A stretch of DNA of 64,000 nucleotides from Pengzhenrongella sicca (GTDB taxonomy: Bacteria > Actinomycetota > Actinomycetes > Actinomycetales > Cellulomonadaceae): assembly GCF_017569225.1 (NCBI RefSeq), contig NZ_CP071868.1, positions 1,612,001 through 1,676,000 on the forward strand. The letters are read 5' to 3'. Both the position numbers and the translations under genes were made by a program. Under the pieces are notes generated by a model. The model was not told the DNA's origin. It ran no database searches and was given only the letters and a program-made list of their open reading frames with translations. Shown here piece by piece: positions 17,098 to 25,393 of the stretch. The stretch's first letter is position 1; every line of letters starts with the position of its first letter.

Positions 17098-18614
17098 CCT
17101 CACCCTTCTCCCGCGACGGCGTCGCGGCCGGTCTGCACCGCGTCGTCCGGGACATGCCGCCCGGCATGCTGGCCCTGCAAGCGTCCGCGCTCCTCGTCGA
17201 CGGGTTCCGGCTCGCGCTCGTGGCCGCTCACGACGAGGGGACGACGTTGCGCGTCGTCTACCTCTTCCTCGCCGGCGGCCCCGACCGCCGCGTCGAGCTC
17301 CAGGTCACCCTTGCGGCCGACGACCCGCGGCTGCCCTCGCTCGCGTCGGTGTCGTTCGCGGCGTCGAGGTTCGAGCGCGAGATGCACGACCTGTACGGGA
17401 TCGTGCCCGTCAACCACCCGCTGCCGCACCGCATGGTCCGGCACGCGCACTGGCCGGCGGGCTGGTACCCGATGCGCCGCGACGCCGGGCCGCCGCCGCC
17501 GTTCGTCGACGCCGACTCGTTCCCGTTCCTCGAGGTGGCCGGCGACGGGGTCTACGAGATCCCGGTCGGCCCCGTGCACGCGGGCGTCATCGAGCCCGGG
17601 CACTTCCGGTTCTCCGTGGTCGGGGAGCGGATCCTCAAGCTCAAGGCACGGCTCTGGTTCACCCACCGCGGCGTCGAGAAGCTGTTCGAGGGCCTCGAGG
17701 CCACGGGCGCGACCTACCTGGCCGAGCGCATCAGCGGCGACACGTCGGCCGCCCACGCGCTCGCGCACAGCCTCGCCGTCGAGGACGCCCTCGGCATCGC
17801 GCTGCCCGAACCGGCCCACCGGCTCCGGGCGCTCGTGCTCGAGCTCGAGCGGCTCTACAACCATGCCGCCGACGTCGGCGCGCTCGCCAACGACGTCGGG
17901 TTCTCCCTCGCGAACGCGCACGCCCAACGCATCCGCGAGCAGCTGCTCAGGATCAACGACGCGACGACCGGCCACCGCCTGCTGCGCGGCGCGATCAGCC
18001 CGGGTGTGGTCGAGCTCCGTGCGCTGCCGGATCCGGCCCAGCTGGCCGACCTCGCGGCCGAGCTCGAGGAGGTCGCGCAGCTCACGCTCGCCAACACCGT
18101 CATTCGCGACCGCTTCACGGGCACCGCGGCCCTCAGCCTGGAGCAGGTGCGCGACCTCGGGTGCCTCGGCTACGTCGCGCGCGCAAGCGGGCTCGCGATC
18201 GACGCCCGGACGGACCACCCGACGAGCCACCTCGCGGTCTCCCGCGTGCTGGCGACCGGCGGCGACGTGCTCGCGCGGTTCACGGTCCGGCGCGACGAGT
18301 TCGCCGCCGGCGTGCGGCTCGCGACCGACCTCATCGGCACCGCGGGGGACCTCGCCTTCCAGGCGGAGCCGACGGGGTCGACGAGCCCGGGCGAGGCCGT
18401 GCGCAGCGGCGTCGGCATCGCCGAGGGCTGGCGGGGGACCGTCGTGCATCGCGTCGAGGTCGCGCCCGACGGGCGGCTCACGCGGGCCAAGGTCGTCGAC
18501 CCGTCCTGGTTCAACTGGCCGGCGGTGCCGCTCGCGATGCGGGACACGATCGTCCCCGACTTCCCGGTCGCCAACAAGAGCTTCAACCTGTCCTACGCGG
18601 GCAACGACCTGTAG
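17094..18614 (+). CDS. HyfG/NuoCD-like large subunit lacking Ni-Fe ligands
   Basis: 506-residue fusion of a NuoC-like domain (about 1-150, with FEREMHDLYGI) and a NuoD/hydrogenase large-subunit domain (about 160-506, with GPVHAGVIEPGHFRF and TYLAERISGDTSAAHALAHS). In Ni-Fe hydrogenases two CxxC motifs hold the metal. Here the first pair is S214 and T217 (ISGDT) and the second is S500 and G503 (NLSYAGNDL), so all four cysteines are gone. No protease-cleaved C-terminal tail and no maturation genes are present. It cannot bind a Ni-Fe centre and so is not a hydrogenase. It fits the energy-converting-hydrogenase-related (Ehr) group. The last 22 bases overlap the convergent ArsR gene. Confidence 0.92.
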   Translation: MTSPFSRDGVAAGLHRVVRDMPPGMLALQASALLVDGFRLALVAAHDEGTTLRVVYLFLAGGPDRRVELQVTLAADDPRLPSLASVSFAASRFEREMHDLYGIVPVNHPLPHRMVRHAHWPAGWYPMRRDAGPPPPFVDADSFPFLEVAGDGVYEIPVGPVHAGVIEPGHFRFSVVGERILKLKARLWFTHRGVEKLFEGLEATGATYLAERISGDTSAAHALAHSLAVEDALGIALPEPAHRLRALVLELERLYNHAADVGALANDVGFSLANAHAQRIREQLLRINDATTGHRLLRGAISPGVVELRALPDPAQLADLAAELEEVAQLTLANTVIRDRFTGTAALSLEQVRDLGCLGYVARASGLAIDARTDHPTSHLAVSRVLATGGDVLARFTVRRDEFAAGVRLATDLIGTAGDLAFQAEPTGSTSPGEAVRSGVGIAEGWRGTVVHRVEVAPDGRLTRAKVVDPSWFNWPAVPLAMRDTIVPDFPVANKSFNLSYAGNDL

Positions 18615-19045
18615 GCGGTTCGCCGGTGCGCGGCGGGCTCAGGCCCCGGCGCGCCCGGGGCGACCGGGAGTCCGGGGACTCCCGGGGTGGTGATCCCGGC
18701 GAGGCCGTCGAGCCCGTCGAGAACGGCGCGGTTCGCGCTCAGGGTGCGCACGAGGACGGCCTGCGCCGCGGCGAGCAGCGGCGAGACGGCGGTGTCGGCC
18801 AGGCGATAGTGCACCGCGTTGCCCTCGCGCCGCGCGGCCACGACGCCGGCCCGCCGGAGCACGGACAGGTGCTGGGAGAGGTTGGACGCCTCGGTCCGGG
18901 TCTCGATGAGCAACCGGCTGACGGGCAGCTCGCCGGCGGCGAGCAGCTCGAGCGTCCGGACCCGCACGGGGTGGCCGAGCGCCTTGAACAGGTCTGCCTT
19001 GAGTTCGTTGAGCGGGGCGTCATTGCCCGGCGCGGCGTGCGGCAC
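18593..19045 (-). CDS. ArsR-family transcriptional regulator (second)
   Basis: 150-residue winged-helix protein: ELKADLFKALGHPVRVRTLELLAAGELPVSRL, recognition helix EASNLSQHLSVLRRAG and wing VVAARREGNAVHYRL. It is clearly related to the regulator at the head of the complex operon (shared KALGHP or KTLGHP, EAS-LSQ-L-VLRRAG). No metal-binding CxC is seen. The C-terminal 40 residues are Pro/Ala/Gly-rich. The GTG start has GGGAGA upstream. The 3' end overlaps the end of the large-subunit gene by 22 bases on the opposite strand. Two paralogous regulators flanking one complex suggests layered control. Confidence 0.87.
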   Translation of the reverse strand: MPHAAPGNDAPLNELKADLFKALGHPVRVRTLELLAAGELPVSRLLIETRTEASNLSQHLSVLRRAGVVAARREGNAVHYRLADTAVSPLLAAAQAVLVRTLSANRAVLDGLDGLAGITTPGVPGLPVAPGAPGPEPAAHRRTAYRSLPA

Positions 19046-19051
19046 CGTATC

Positions 19052-19086
19052 TCCCTTAAGAATGAATGTTGACTTTATCTATTCCT
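19052..19086 (-). promoter_or_regulatory. AT-rich putative operator/promoter of the second ArsR gene
   Basis: A 35-base AT-rich island lies just upstream of the ArsR start in otherwise GC-rich DNA. It contains GAATG (19057-19061) and ATTC (19081-19084) arms of a weak inverted repeat. Its position and base composition fit an ArsR operator, but the symmetry is poor. Confidence 0.35.
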
Positions 19087-19142
19087 GAAGTTTACCCCCG
19101 TGCGGCCTGCCGTTCGGCCCGCTCCAGCCCCGGGTGGGCCGG

Positions 19143-19199
19143 TTGACAGGCGGGGTGCCGGCGACGTTTACTGGACTCGGATCGAACAGGTGTTCGATC
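19143..19199 (+). promoter_or_regulatory. SOS-regulated promoter with LexA box
   Basis: TTGACA at 19143-19148 and TTTACT at 19167-19172 (18-bp spacer) form a promoter. The LexA box TCGAACAGGTGTTCGA (19182-19197) lies just downstream and is extended by matching GA and TC flanks. TCGAAC-N4-GTTCGA is the actinobacterial SOS-box core. LexA bound here would block transcription of imuA-imuB-dnaE2 until RecA is activated by DNA damage. Confidence 0.85.
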
Positions 19200-19322
19200 C
19201 GATCATCGAGGCGGTGACTCGTCGTGATGCGTCGTGTGCCGCATCGTCATGATGCGTCGTCATGAGGTGTCTATGAGGCGTCGTCGTGCCGCTCGGCGGT
19301 CACCATGCGAGGGGAGGCGGAC

Positions 19323-20261
19323 GTGACGATCGTGACGGACCGGGCCGTCCGCGCCAGGGAGGCCCTGCGCCACGCGGAGCTTCGCACCGGAGCACGGAGC
19401 ATGCCCGTGTCCCGCTCCCGCTCCACTCCCGCCGCGCCCGCTGCCTCGGCTTCGGCCTCGGTCGCCGCGCCGGTGCCAGCCACCGTGCCAGCTACCGTGC
19501 CAGCTACCGTGCCAGCCACCGTGCCAGGCCCGCCGTCCGTGCTGGTCCACCTGACGTCGTCGTCCGCATCCGTTCCCGCCCAGTCCGTTCCCGCCCAGTC
19601 CGTTCCCGCCCAGTCCGGTCCCGGCCGCGCGGGGCATCCCGACCGGCCCCCACTGCCCGTCGCCGCCACGGTGGCGCACCTGCTGCCCGAGCGGGCCCTG
19701 CATCGCGGGGGCACCCTCGTGGTCACCGGGTCCACCTCGCTCGTCCTCGCCCTCGTCGCCCGGGCCTCCCGGGAGGGGGCCTGGATGGCTGCGGTCGGCC
19801 TGCCCGGGGTCGGCGTGCTCGCCGCCCAGCAGGCCGGCGTCGAGCTCGACCGCCTGGCCCTCGTCCCGCACCCGGGGGCGGACGCCCCGACCGTGCTGGC
19901 CGCGCTCATGGACGGCGTCGACGTCGTGATCGTCGGCCCCGCCGTCGCGCTCGGAGATGCTGACCGGCGGCGGTTGATGGCCCGTGCCCGCGAGCGGGGC
20001 GCGGTGCTCCTGGCGACCACGCCGTGGCCCGGAGCGCGCCTCGTGCTGACCGCCGAGCCGGCAGCGTGGACCGGCCTCGGGGCGGGGTACGGGCACCTGC
20101 GCAGCCATCGCTGGACCGTGACGCGCGGCGGGCGCGGCGGCGCGGGCCAGATCGTCCGGTCCGCCGTCGTGCTGCCAGTGGGGGAGGGCGACCCGATCGA
20201 TGCGCCCGGCCAGGCGCCCGTCGCGCCGCACGAGGCCGCCCCGTTGCGGTTGGTCGGCTGA
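19323..20261 (+). CDS. imuA: ImuA-like mutasome protein
   Basis: 312-residue RecA-fold-like accessory protein of the SOS mutasome, identified by its place between the LexA box and imuB-dnaE2. It has weak similarity to ImuA'/RecA from about residue 125: GTLVVTGSTSLVLALVARA at the Walker A position, GVDVVIVGPA and GAVLLATTPWPGARL. The P-loop lacks GKT/S (it reads TGSTSL), so ATP binding is doubtful, as seems common for ImuA' proteins. The first 110 residues are low-complexity with PATV and SVPAQ tandem units. I prefer the GTG at 19323 (GGGGAGG six bases upstream) over an ATG at 19305. Confidence 0.75.
   Translation: MTIVTDRAVRAREALRHAELRTGARSMPVSRSRSTPAAPAASASASVAAPVPATVPATVPATVPATVPGPPSVLVHLTSSSASVPAQSVPAQSVPAQSGPGRAGHPDRPPLPVAATVAHLLPERALHRGGTLVVTGSTSLVLALVARASREGAWMAAVGLPGVGVLAAQQAGVELDRLALVPHPGADAPTVLAALMDGVDVVIVGPAVALGDADRRRLMARARERGAVLLATTPWPGARLVLTAEPAAWTGLGAGYGHLRSHRWTVTRGGRGGAGQIVRSAVVLPVGEGDPIDAPGQAPVAPHEAAPLRLVG
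19473..19520 (+). repeat. 12-bp in-frame tandem repeat in imuA
   Basis: GTGCCAGCCACC-type units occur four times at an exact 12-bp period and encode VPAT units in the low-complexity N-terminal part of ImuA. Confidence 0.9.
19572..19616 (+). repeat. 15-bp in-frame tandem repeat in imuA
   Basis: GTTCCCGCCCAGTCC occurs three times exactly (19572, 19587, 19602) and encodes VPAQS units. Confidence 0.9.
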
Positions 20262-20271
20262 GGGCGTCGTG

Positions 20272-21906
20272 GTGAGTACCACCATGCGCACCGCCGTGCT
20301 GTGGGTGCCGGACTGGCCCGTGGTCGCCGCCATCGCTGCGGGTCAGGTCGAGGCCCACCAGCCGGCCGCGGTGCACGACGGGCGGCGGGTCACGGCGGTC
20401 TCCGCGCTCGCCCGGTCCCAGGGGGTGCGCCGCGGCATGCGCCGGCGCCAGGCGCAGGAGTGCTGCCCCGAGATCGTGCTGCTCACGATCGACGAGGGGC
20501 GCGACGTGCGCACGTTCGAGCCCGTCGCCGCCGCGGCGGAGACCGTGGTCGCGGGGCTCGAGGTCGCGCGCCCGGGCCTGCTGCTGCTGCCCGCGGGCGG
20601 CGCGAGCCGGTTCCACGGGTCCGAGCAGGCGTTGGCGGAGGCGCTCGTGGGCCGGGTGGTCGAGCTCACGGGCCACGACTGCCAGGTGGGGGTGGCCGAC
20701 GGCGTGCTCGCCGCGATCCTGGCGGCGCGCTCCTCGCGCCTCGTGCCGCCGGGGGCCGCGCCTGCCTTCCTCGCCCCGCTCGCCGCCGGCGAGCTGGTGC
20801 ACGCGGCGATGGGGGACCGGGCGGTGGCCGAGGTGGCGGGCCTCGTGGACCTCCTGACCCGCCTCGGCCTGCACACGCTCGCCGACCTGACGGCCCTGCC
20901 CGCGGCCGACGTCGAGGCTCGGTTCGGGCGGCTCGGCACCTGGGCGCACCGGCTGGCTCGCGGGGAGGACGTGCGGCCCCCGCAGCGGCGCAGGGTCGAG
21001 CCCGACATCGAGGTGGGGTGCGAGTTCGACCCCCCGGCGGAGCGGGTGGACGCGACCGCGTTCGCCGCCCGCCGCCTGGCCGAGCAGCTGCAGGCGATGA
21101 TGCTCGAGCGGTCGGTGAGCTGCGGGCGGCTGCGCATCACCGCGCGCACCGATGCGGGTGGCGAGCTCGTGCGCACGTGGCGCACGGACGCGGGTGGGCT
21201 CGGCGGGCTGAGCCCCGCGCGCATCACCGACCGGGTGCGGTGGCAGCTCGAGGGCTGGATGTCGGGGAGCGCGTTGCAGTCCCCGACCCCGGCGGCTCTC
21301 GTCCGGCTCGGCCTCGCGGCGGAGGAGGTCGCCCCCGCGGGAGCGGAGCAGGGCCAGCTGTGGGGCGGGGCGAGCGGCGGGGACCTGCGCGCGCACCGGG
21401 CGCTCCTGCGCGTGCAGGGAATGCTCGGCGGCGACGGCGTGCTGGTGGCCACGGTGCAGGGCGGCCGGGACGTGCGCGACCAGATCCACCTCGCGGCCTG
21501 GGGCGATGCGCAGGCGCCGGCGCGCGCCGTGGACCGGCCCTGGCCCGGGCGGCTGCCCGCGCCCGCGCCCGCCACGGTGCTCGTCGAGCCCTCGGCGGTC
21601 GAGGTGCTCGACGCCGCCGGCGACCTGGTCCGGGTCGACGCGCGGCTGGCGCTGAGCGCTGCGCCGGCCGCCGTGCGCTGGCCCGACCCGCGCCAGCCCG
21701 GTGGCCAGCGCCAGCCCGTCGACCCCCGCCAGCCCGTTGGCCCGCAGCCGCTCGTGGCCTGGGCCGGGCCCTGGCCCATGGTCGAGCGCTGGTGGAGCGG
21801 GGCGCCGCGACGCCGGGTGCACCTGCAGGTCGCGCTCGCCGACGGCAGGGCGCTGCTGCTGGCCTGCTCCGCCGGCGCGTGGACGTGCGAGGCCCTCTAT
21901 GACTAG
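20272..21906 (+). CDS. imuB: ImuB, inactive Y-family polymerase-like mutasome hub
   Basis: 544-residue DinB/Y-family-related protein. It starts MRTAVLWVPDWPVVAAI, where active Y-family enzymes have a DxDxFF-type metal site, so the catalytic acidic set is not complete, as known for ImuB. RPGLLLLPAGGASRFHGSE and VGVADGVLAAILAA correspond to palm motifs, and HTLADLTALPAADVEARFG is the helix-hairpin-helix. QGQLWG at residues 360-365 matches the beta-clamp-binding motif of mycobacterial ImuB (QLPLWG, from memory). ImuB bridges the clamp, ImuA and DnaE2. The GTG at 20272 is chosen; an ATG at 20284 is possible. A QP-rich repeat near residue 480 is encoded around 21693-21753. Confidence 0.88.
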   Translation: MSTTMRTAVLWVPDWPVVAAIAAGQVEAHQPAAVHDGRRVTAVSALARSQGVRRGMRRRQAQECCPEIVLLTIDEGRDVRTFEPVAAAAETVVAGLEVARPGLLLLPAGGASRFHGSEQALAEALVGRVVELTGHDCQVGVADGVLAAILAARSSRLVPPGAAPAFLAPLAAGELVHAAMGDRAVAEVAGLVDLLTRLGLHTLADLTALPAADVEARFGRLGTWAHRLARGEDVRPPQRRRVEPDIEVGCEFDPPAERVDATAFAARRLAEQLQAMMLERSVSCGRLRITARTDAGGELVRTWRTDAGGLGGLSPARITDRVRWQLEGWMSGSALQSPTPAALVRLGLAAEEVAPAGAEQGQLWGGASGGDLRAHRALLRVQGMLGGDGVLVATVQGGRDVRDQIHLAAWGDAQAPARAVDRPWPGRLPAPAPATVLVEPSAVEVLDAAGDLVRVDARLALSAAPAAVRWPDPRQPGGQRQPVDPRQPVGPQPLVAWAGPWPMVERWWSGAPRRRVHLQVALADGRALLLACSAGAWTCEALYD

Positions 21907-24900
21907 GCGCTCTATGACTGGGCCCCGCTACGCCGAGCTGCACGCGCACACCGCCTTCAGCTTCCTCGACGGCGCCAGCCAGCCCGAGGAGCTCGCTGCC
22001 GAGTCCGCCCGCCTCGGGCTGTCGGCGCTCGCGGTCACCGATCACGACGGGCTGTACGGCGTCGTGCGGTTTGCGGAGGCGGCCCGCGCCGTCGGGCTGG
22101 CCACGGTCTTCGGCGCGGAGCTGCACCTGCCAGCGCCCGGCGTCCGCGGCGACGTGCTCGACCCGCCCACCGGGGTGCCCGACCCGCGCGCGACCCACCT
22201 GCTCGTGCTGGCGCGCGGCGCCGACGGCTACCGCAACCTCTCGCGCGCGATCGCCACCGCGCACCTGGCGACGGGTCGCAAGGGTGCCGCGGCCTACCGG
22301 CTCGCCGAGCTCGCCGAGCAGGCGGCGGGGCAGTGGCTCGTGCTGACGGGCTGCCGCAAGGGCGCGGTCCGGCGGACCCTGGAGGGCACCGGCGCGCCGG
22401 GCGGCGCGGCCGGGGTGAACCGGTCGGACCGCGAGGCGGGCGCGCGCGCCGAGCTCGACCGGCTCACCGCTCTGTTCGGCCGGGACAACGTGGCGGTCGA
22501 GGTCACCGACACCGGCGACCCGTGGGACTCGGAGCGGATCGACGCCCTCGCTGGGCTCGCGGCGGCCGCGGGCCTGCCGCTCGTCGCGACCGGCAACGTG
22601 CACTACGCGACGCCGCGGGACGCCGACCTCGCGGGCGCGCTCGCGGCCGTGCGCGCCCGGTCCTCGCTCGAGGACCTCGACGGGTGGCTGCCCGCGACGG
22701 GCGGGGCGCACCTGCGGTCCGCGGCCGAGATGCTGGCCCGGCACGCGCGCCACCCGCAGGCGGTCGCGACGGCGGCGGCGCTGGGCGACGAGTGCGCGTT
22801 CGACCTGCACCTGGTGGCCCCGCAGCTGCCGCCGTACCCGGTGCCCCCGGGGCACACGGAGGCGACCTGGCTGCGCGAGCTGACCTGGCGGGGGGCGGCC
22901 CGGCGCTACGGCTCGCGCGGCGCCGAGCGGGTCGCGGGCGCCTACGCCCAGCTCGAGCGCGAGCTTGACGTCATCGAGCAGCTCACCTTCCCCGGGTACT
23001 TCCTGATCGTGCACGACCTCGTGGAGTTCTGCCGCGCCAACGGCATCCTGTGCCAGGGAAGGGGCTCGGCCGCGAACTCGGCGGTCTGCTACGCGCTCGG
23101 GATCACCGCCGTCGACGCGGTGCGGCACGGGCTGCTTTTCGAGCGCTTCCTCGCGCCCGAGCGCGACGGGCCGCCGGACATCGACGTCGACATCGAGTCG
23201 GGCCGCCGCGAGGAGGTCATCCAGTACGTCTACGCCAAGCACGGGCGCACGCACGCCGCCCAGGTCGCCAACGTGATCTCCTACCGCCCGCGTTCCGCGG
23301 TGCGCGACGCCGCCCGGGCGCTGGGCTTCGACGTCGGCCAGCAGGACGCGTGGAGCAAGAGCATCGAGCGCTGGGGCAGCCTGCGCGGCACGGCGCAGCC
23401 CAGCGCGTGGGGTGAGGTCACGGCCGACCGGCACGACGTCGTCCCCGCGCTGCGGCCCCCGGCCGCGAGCGACCTCGACGAGATCCCGGCCCAGGTGCTC
23501 GACCTGGCCGAGCGCTTCCTGCGGCTGCCGCGCCACCTCGGCATCCACTCCGGCGGCATGGTCCTGTGCGACCGCCCGGTGATCGAGGTGTGCCCGGTCG
23601 AGTGGGCCCGCATGCCCGGGCGCACCGTGCTGCAGTGGGACAAGGAGGACTGCGCCGACGCGGGTCTGGTGAAGTTCGACCTGCTCGGGCTCGGCATGCT
23701 CACCGCGCTGCAGATCGCGTTCACCCTCGCGCGCGAGCACGAAGGCGTCGAGCTCGACCTGCACGCGCTGCCCCAGGAGGACCCGCTCGTGTATGACCTG
23801 CTGTGCGCGGCGGACACCGTCGGGGTGTTCCAGGTCGAGTCGCGCGCGCAGATGTCGACGCTGCCCCGGCTGCGCCCGCGGGCCTTCTACGACATCGTCG
23901 TGGAGGTCGCCCTCATCCGGCCCGGACCGATCCAGGGCGGATCGGTGCACCCGTACATCGAGCGGTCCCAGGGCCGCGAGCAGGTGACCTACCTGCACCC
24001 GCTGCTGGAGAAGTCGCTCGCCAAGACGCTCGGGGTCCCGCTGTTCCAGGAGCAGCTCATGCAGATGGCGATCGACGTCGCCGACTTCACCGGCGCCGAG
24101 GCGGACCAGCTGCGCCGGGCGATGGGCTCCAAGCGGTCGACCGAGAAGATGGAGGCCCTGCACGCGCGCCTGCTCACGGGCATGGCGGCCAAGGGGATCG
24201 CCCCCGACGTGGGGGAGCAGATCTTCGACAAGCTCAAGGCGTTCGCCGACTTCGGGTTCCCCGAGTCGCACGCCTACTCCTTCGCCTACCTCGTCTACGC
24301 GAGCGCGTGGCTGAAGGTGCACCATCCGGCGGCGTTCTACGCGGGCCTGCTGGCCGCCCAGCCGATGGGCTTCTACTCGCCGCAGACGCTCGTGGCCGAC
24401 GCGCGGCGGCACGGGCTGGCGGCGCTGCGCCCCGACGTGGGGACCTCGGGCGTGCAGGCGGGGCTCGAGCGCGTTCCGGGCAGCGCCGGCCCCGTCCTGC
24501 CGCTCGTGCCCCTGCCCTCGGGCAGCACGACCGCGCCGCGGCTGGCCCGGCCCGGCGCGACCGACGGCGTCGGCGGCCTCGCCGTGCGGCTCGGCCTCGC
24601 CTCGGTGCGAGGGGTGAGCGAGGACGCGGCCACGGCGATCGTCGACGAGCGCGCCGCGCACGGCCCGTTCGCCGGGCTGCGGGACCTCGCGCGCCGCGTG
24701 CGGCTGACCACCGCGCAGCTCGAGGCGCTCGCGACCGCGGGGGCGCTGGGCTCGCTGCCGGGCACGGCGGGGTCGGTGAGCCGGCGCGAGGCGCTGTGGG
24801 CGGCGGGCGCGCTCGCCCAGGAGGGACCCGACACGCTGCCGGGGGTGTCGATCGGCGTCGCCGCTCCGATGCTGCCCGGCATGAGCGACGTCGAGCTCGC

Positions 24901-25294
24901 AGTCGCGGACGTCTGGGCCACGGGCGTCTCGGTGGACTCCTACCCGACGCAGTACGTGCGGGACGGCCTGGACGCCGCGGGGGTCCTACGCGTCGCCCAG
25001 GCGTTCGAGCACGAGCCCGGCCGGCGGGTCGCGGTCGCGGGCGTCGTCACCCACCGCCAGCGGCCGGGAACCGCGGGCGGGGTGACGTTCCTGTCCCTCG
25101 AGGACGAGACGGGCATGCTCAACGTCATCTGCACCGCGGGCCTGTGGCAGCGGTTCCGGCGGGTCGCGCGCGGCTCGGCCGCGCTCGTCGTGCGCGGACG
25201 CCTCGAGCGGGCCGACGGCGCGACCAACCTGCTCGCCGAGCACCTCGCCCCGTTGTCGTTGCGGGTGCCGACGACGTCGCGCGACTTTCAGTGA
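21899..25294 (+). CDS. dnaE2: error-prone DNA polymerase III alpha subunit DnaE2
   Basis: 1131-residue C-family polymerase that performs damage-induced mutagenic synthesis with ImuA and ImuB. The order is: PHP domain (YAELHAHTAFSFLDGASQPEEL, AVTDHDGLYG), polymerase core with GRGSAANSAVCYALGIT and catalytic PDIDVDIE (D427, D429, D431), finger and helix-hairpin-helix region, and a C-terminal OB fold (VAVAGVVTHRQRPG, FLSLEDETGMLNVI). It is slightly over the usual DnaE2 length. The ATG at 21899 overlaps the imuB stop by eight bases; an ATG at 21914 is the alternative. Its expression should follow the LexA box upstream of imuA. Confidence 0.95.
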   Translation: MTRRSMTGPRYAELHAHTAFSFLDGASQPEELAAESARLGLSALAVTDHDGLYGVVRFAEAARAVGLATVFGAELHLPAPGVRGDVLDPPTGVPDPRATHLLVLARGADGYRNLSRAIATAHLATGRKGAAAYRLAELAEQAAGQWLVLTGCRKGAVRRTLEGTGAPGGAAGVNRSDREAGARAELDRLTALFGRDNVAVEVTDTGDPWDSERIDALAGLAAAAGLPLVATGNVHYATPRDADLAGALAAVRARSSLEDLDGWLPATGGAHLRSAAEMLARHARHPQAVATAAALGDECAFDLHLVAPQLPPYPVPPGHTEATWLRELTWRGAARRYGSRGAERVAGAYAQLERELDVIEQLTFPGYFLIVHDLVEFCRANGILCQGRGSAANSAVCYALGITAVDAVRHGLLFERFLAPERDGPPDIDVDIESGRREEVIQYVYAKHGRTHAAQVANVISYRPRSAVRDAARALGFDVGQQDAWSKSIERWGSLRGTAQPSAWGEVTADRHDVVPALRPPAASDLDEIPAQVLDLAERFLRLPRHLGIHSGGMVLCDRPVIEVCPVEWARMPGRTVLQWDKEDCADAGLVKFDLLGLGMLTALQIAFTLAREHEGVELDLHALPQEDPLVYDLLCAADTVGVFQVESRAQMSTLPRLRPRAFYDIVVEVALIRPGPIQGGSVHPYIERSQGREQVTYLHPLLEKSLAKTLGVPLFQEQLMQMAIDVADFTGAEADQLRRAMGSKRSTEKMEALHARLLTGMAAKGIAPDVGEQIFDKLKAFADFGFPESHAYSFAYLVYASAWLKVHHPAAFYAGLLAAQPMGFYSPQTLVADARRHGLAALRPDVGTSGVQAGLERVPGSAGPVLPLVPLPSGSTTAPRLARPGATDGVGGLAVRLGLASVRGVSEDAATAIVDERAAHGPFAGLRDLARRVRLTTAQLEALATAGALGSLPGTAGSVSRREALWAAGALAQEGPDTLPGVSIGVAAPMLPGMSDVELAVADVWATGVSVDSYPTQYVRDGLDAAGVLRVAQAFEHEPGRRVAVAGVVTHRQRPGTAGGVTFLSLEDETGMLNVICTAGLWQRFRRVARGSAALVVRGRLERADGATNLLAEHLAPLSLRVPTTSRDFQ

Positions 25295-25362
25295 GCAGGG
25301 TCAGTCGGGTGAGCAGAGTCAGTCCGGTGAGCAGAGTCAGTCGGGTGAGCAGGATCGTTCCG
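25291..25362. repeat. 18-bp tandem repeat, four units, at the dnaE2 stop codon
   Basis: GTGAGCAGAGTCAGTCGG-type units begin at 25291, 25309, 25327 and 25345. The first unit contains the dnaE2 stop codon. The array occupies most of the gap between the convergent dnaE2 and AI-2E-family genes. Confidence 0.9.
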
Positions 25363-25393
25363 GTGCGGTGGCTCTGGCGTGCGGGGGAGTGGC

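Noticed and set aside
10993-18614. Calling the complex a Ni-Fe hydrogenase or formate hydrogenlyase
   Set aside because: The large subunit lacks all four metal-binding cysteines, and no formate dehydrogenase or maturation gene is present.
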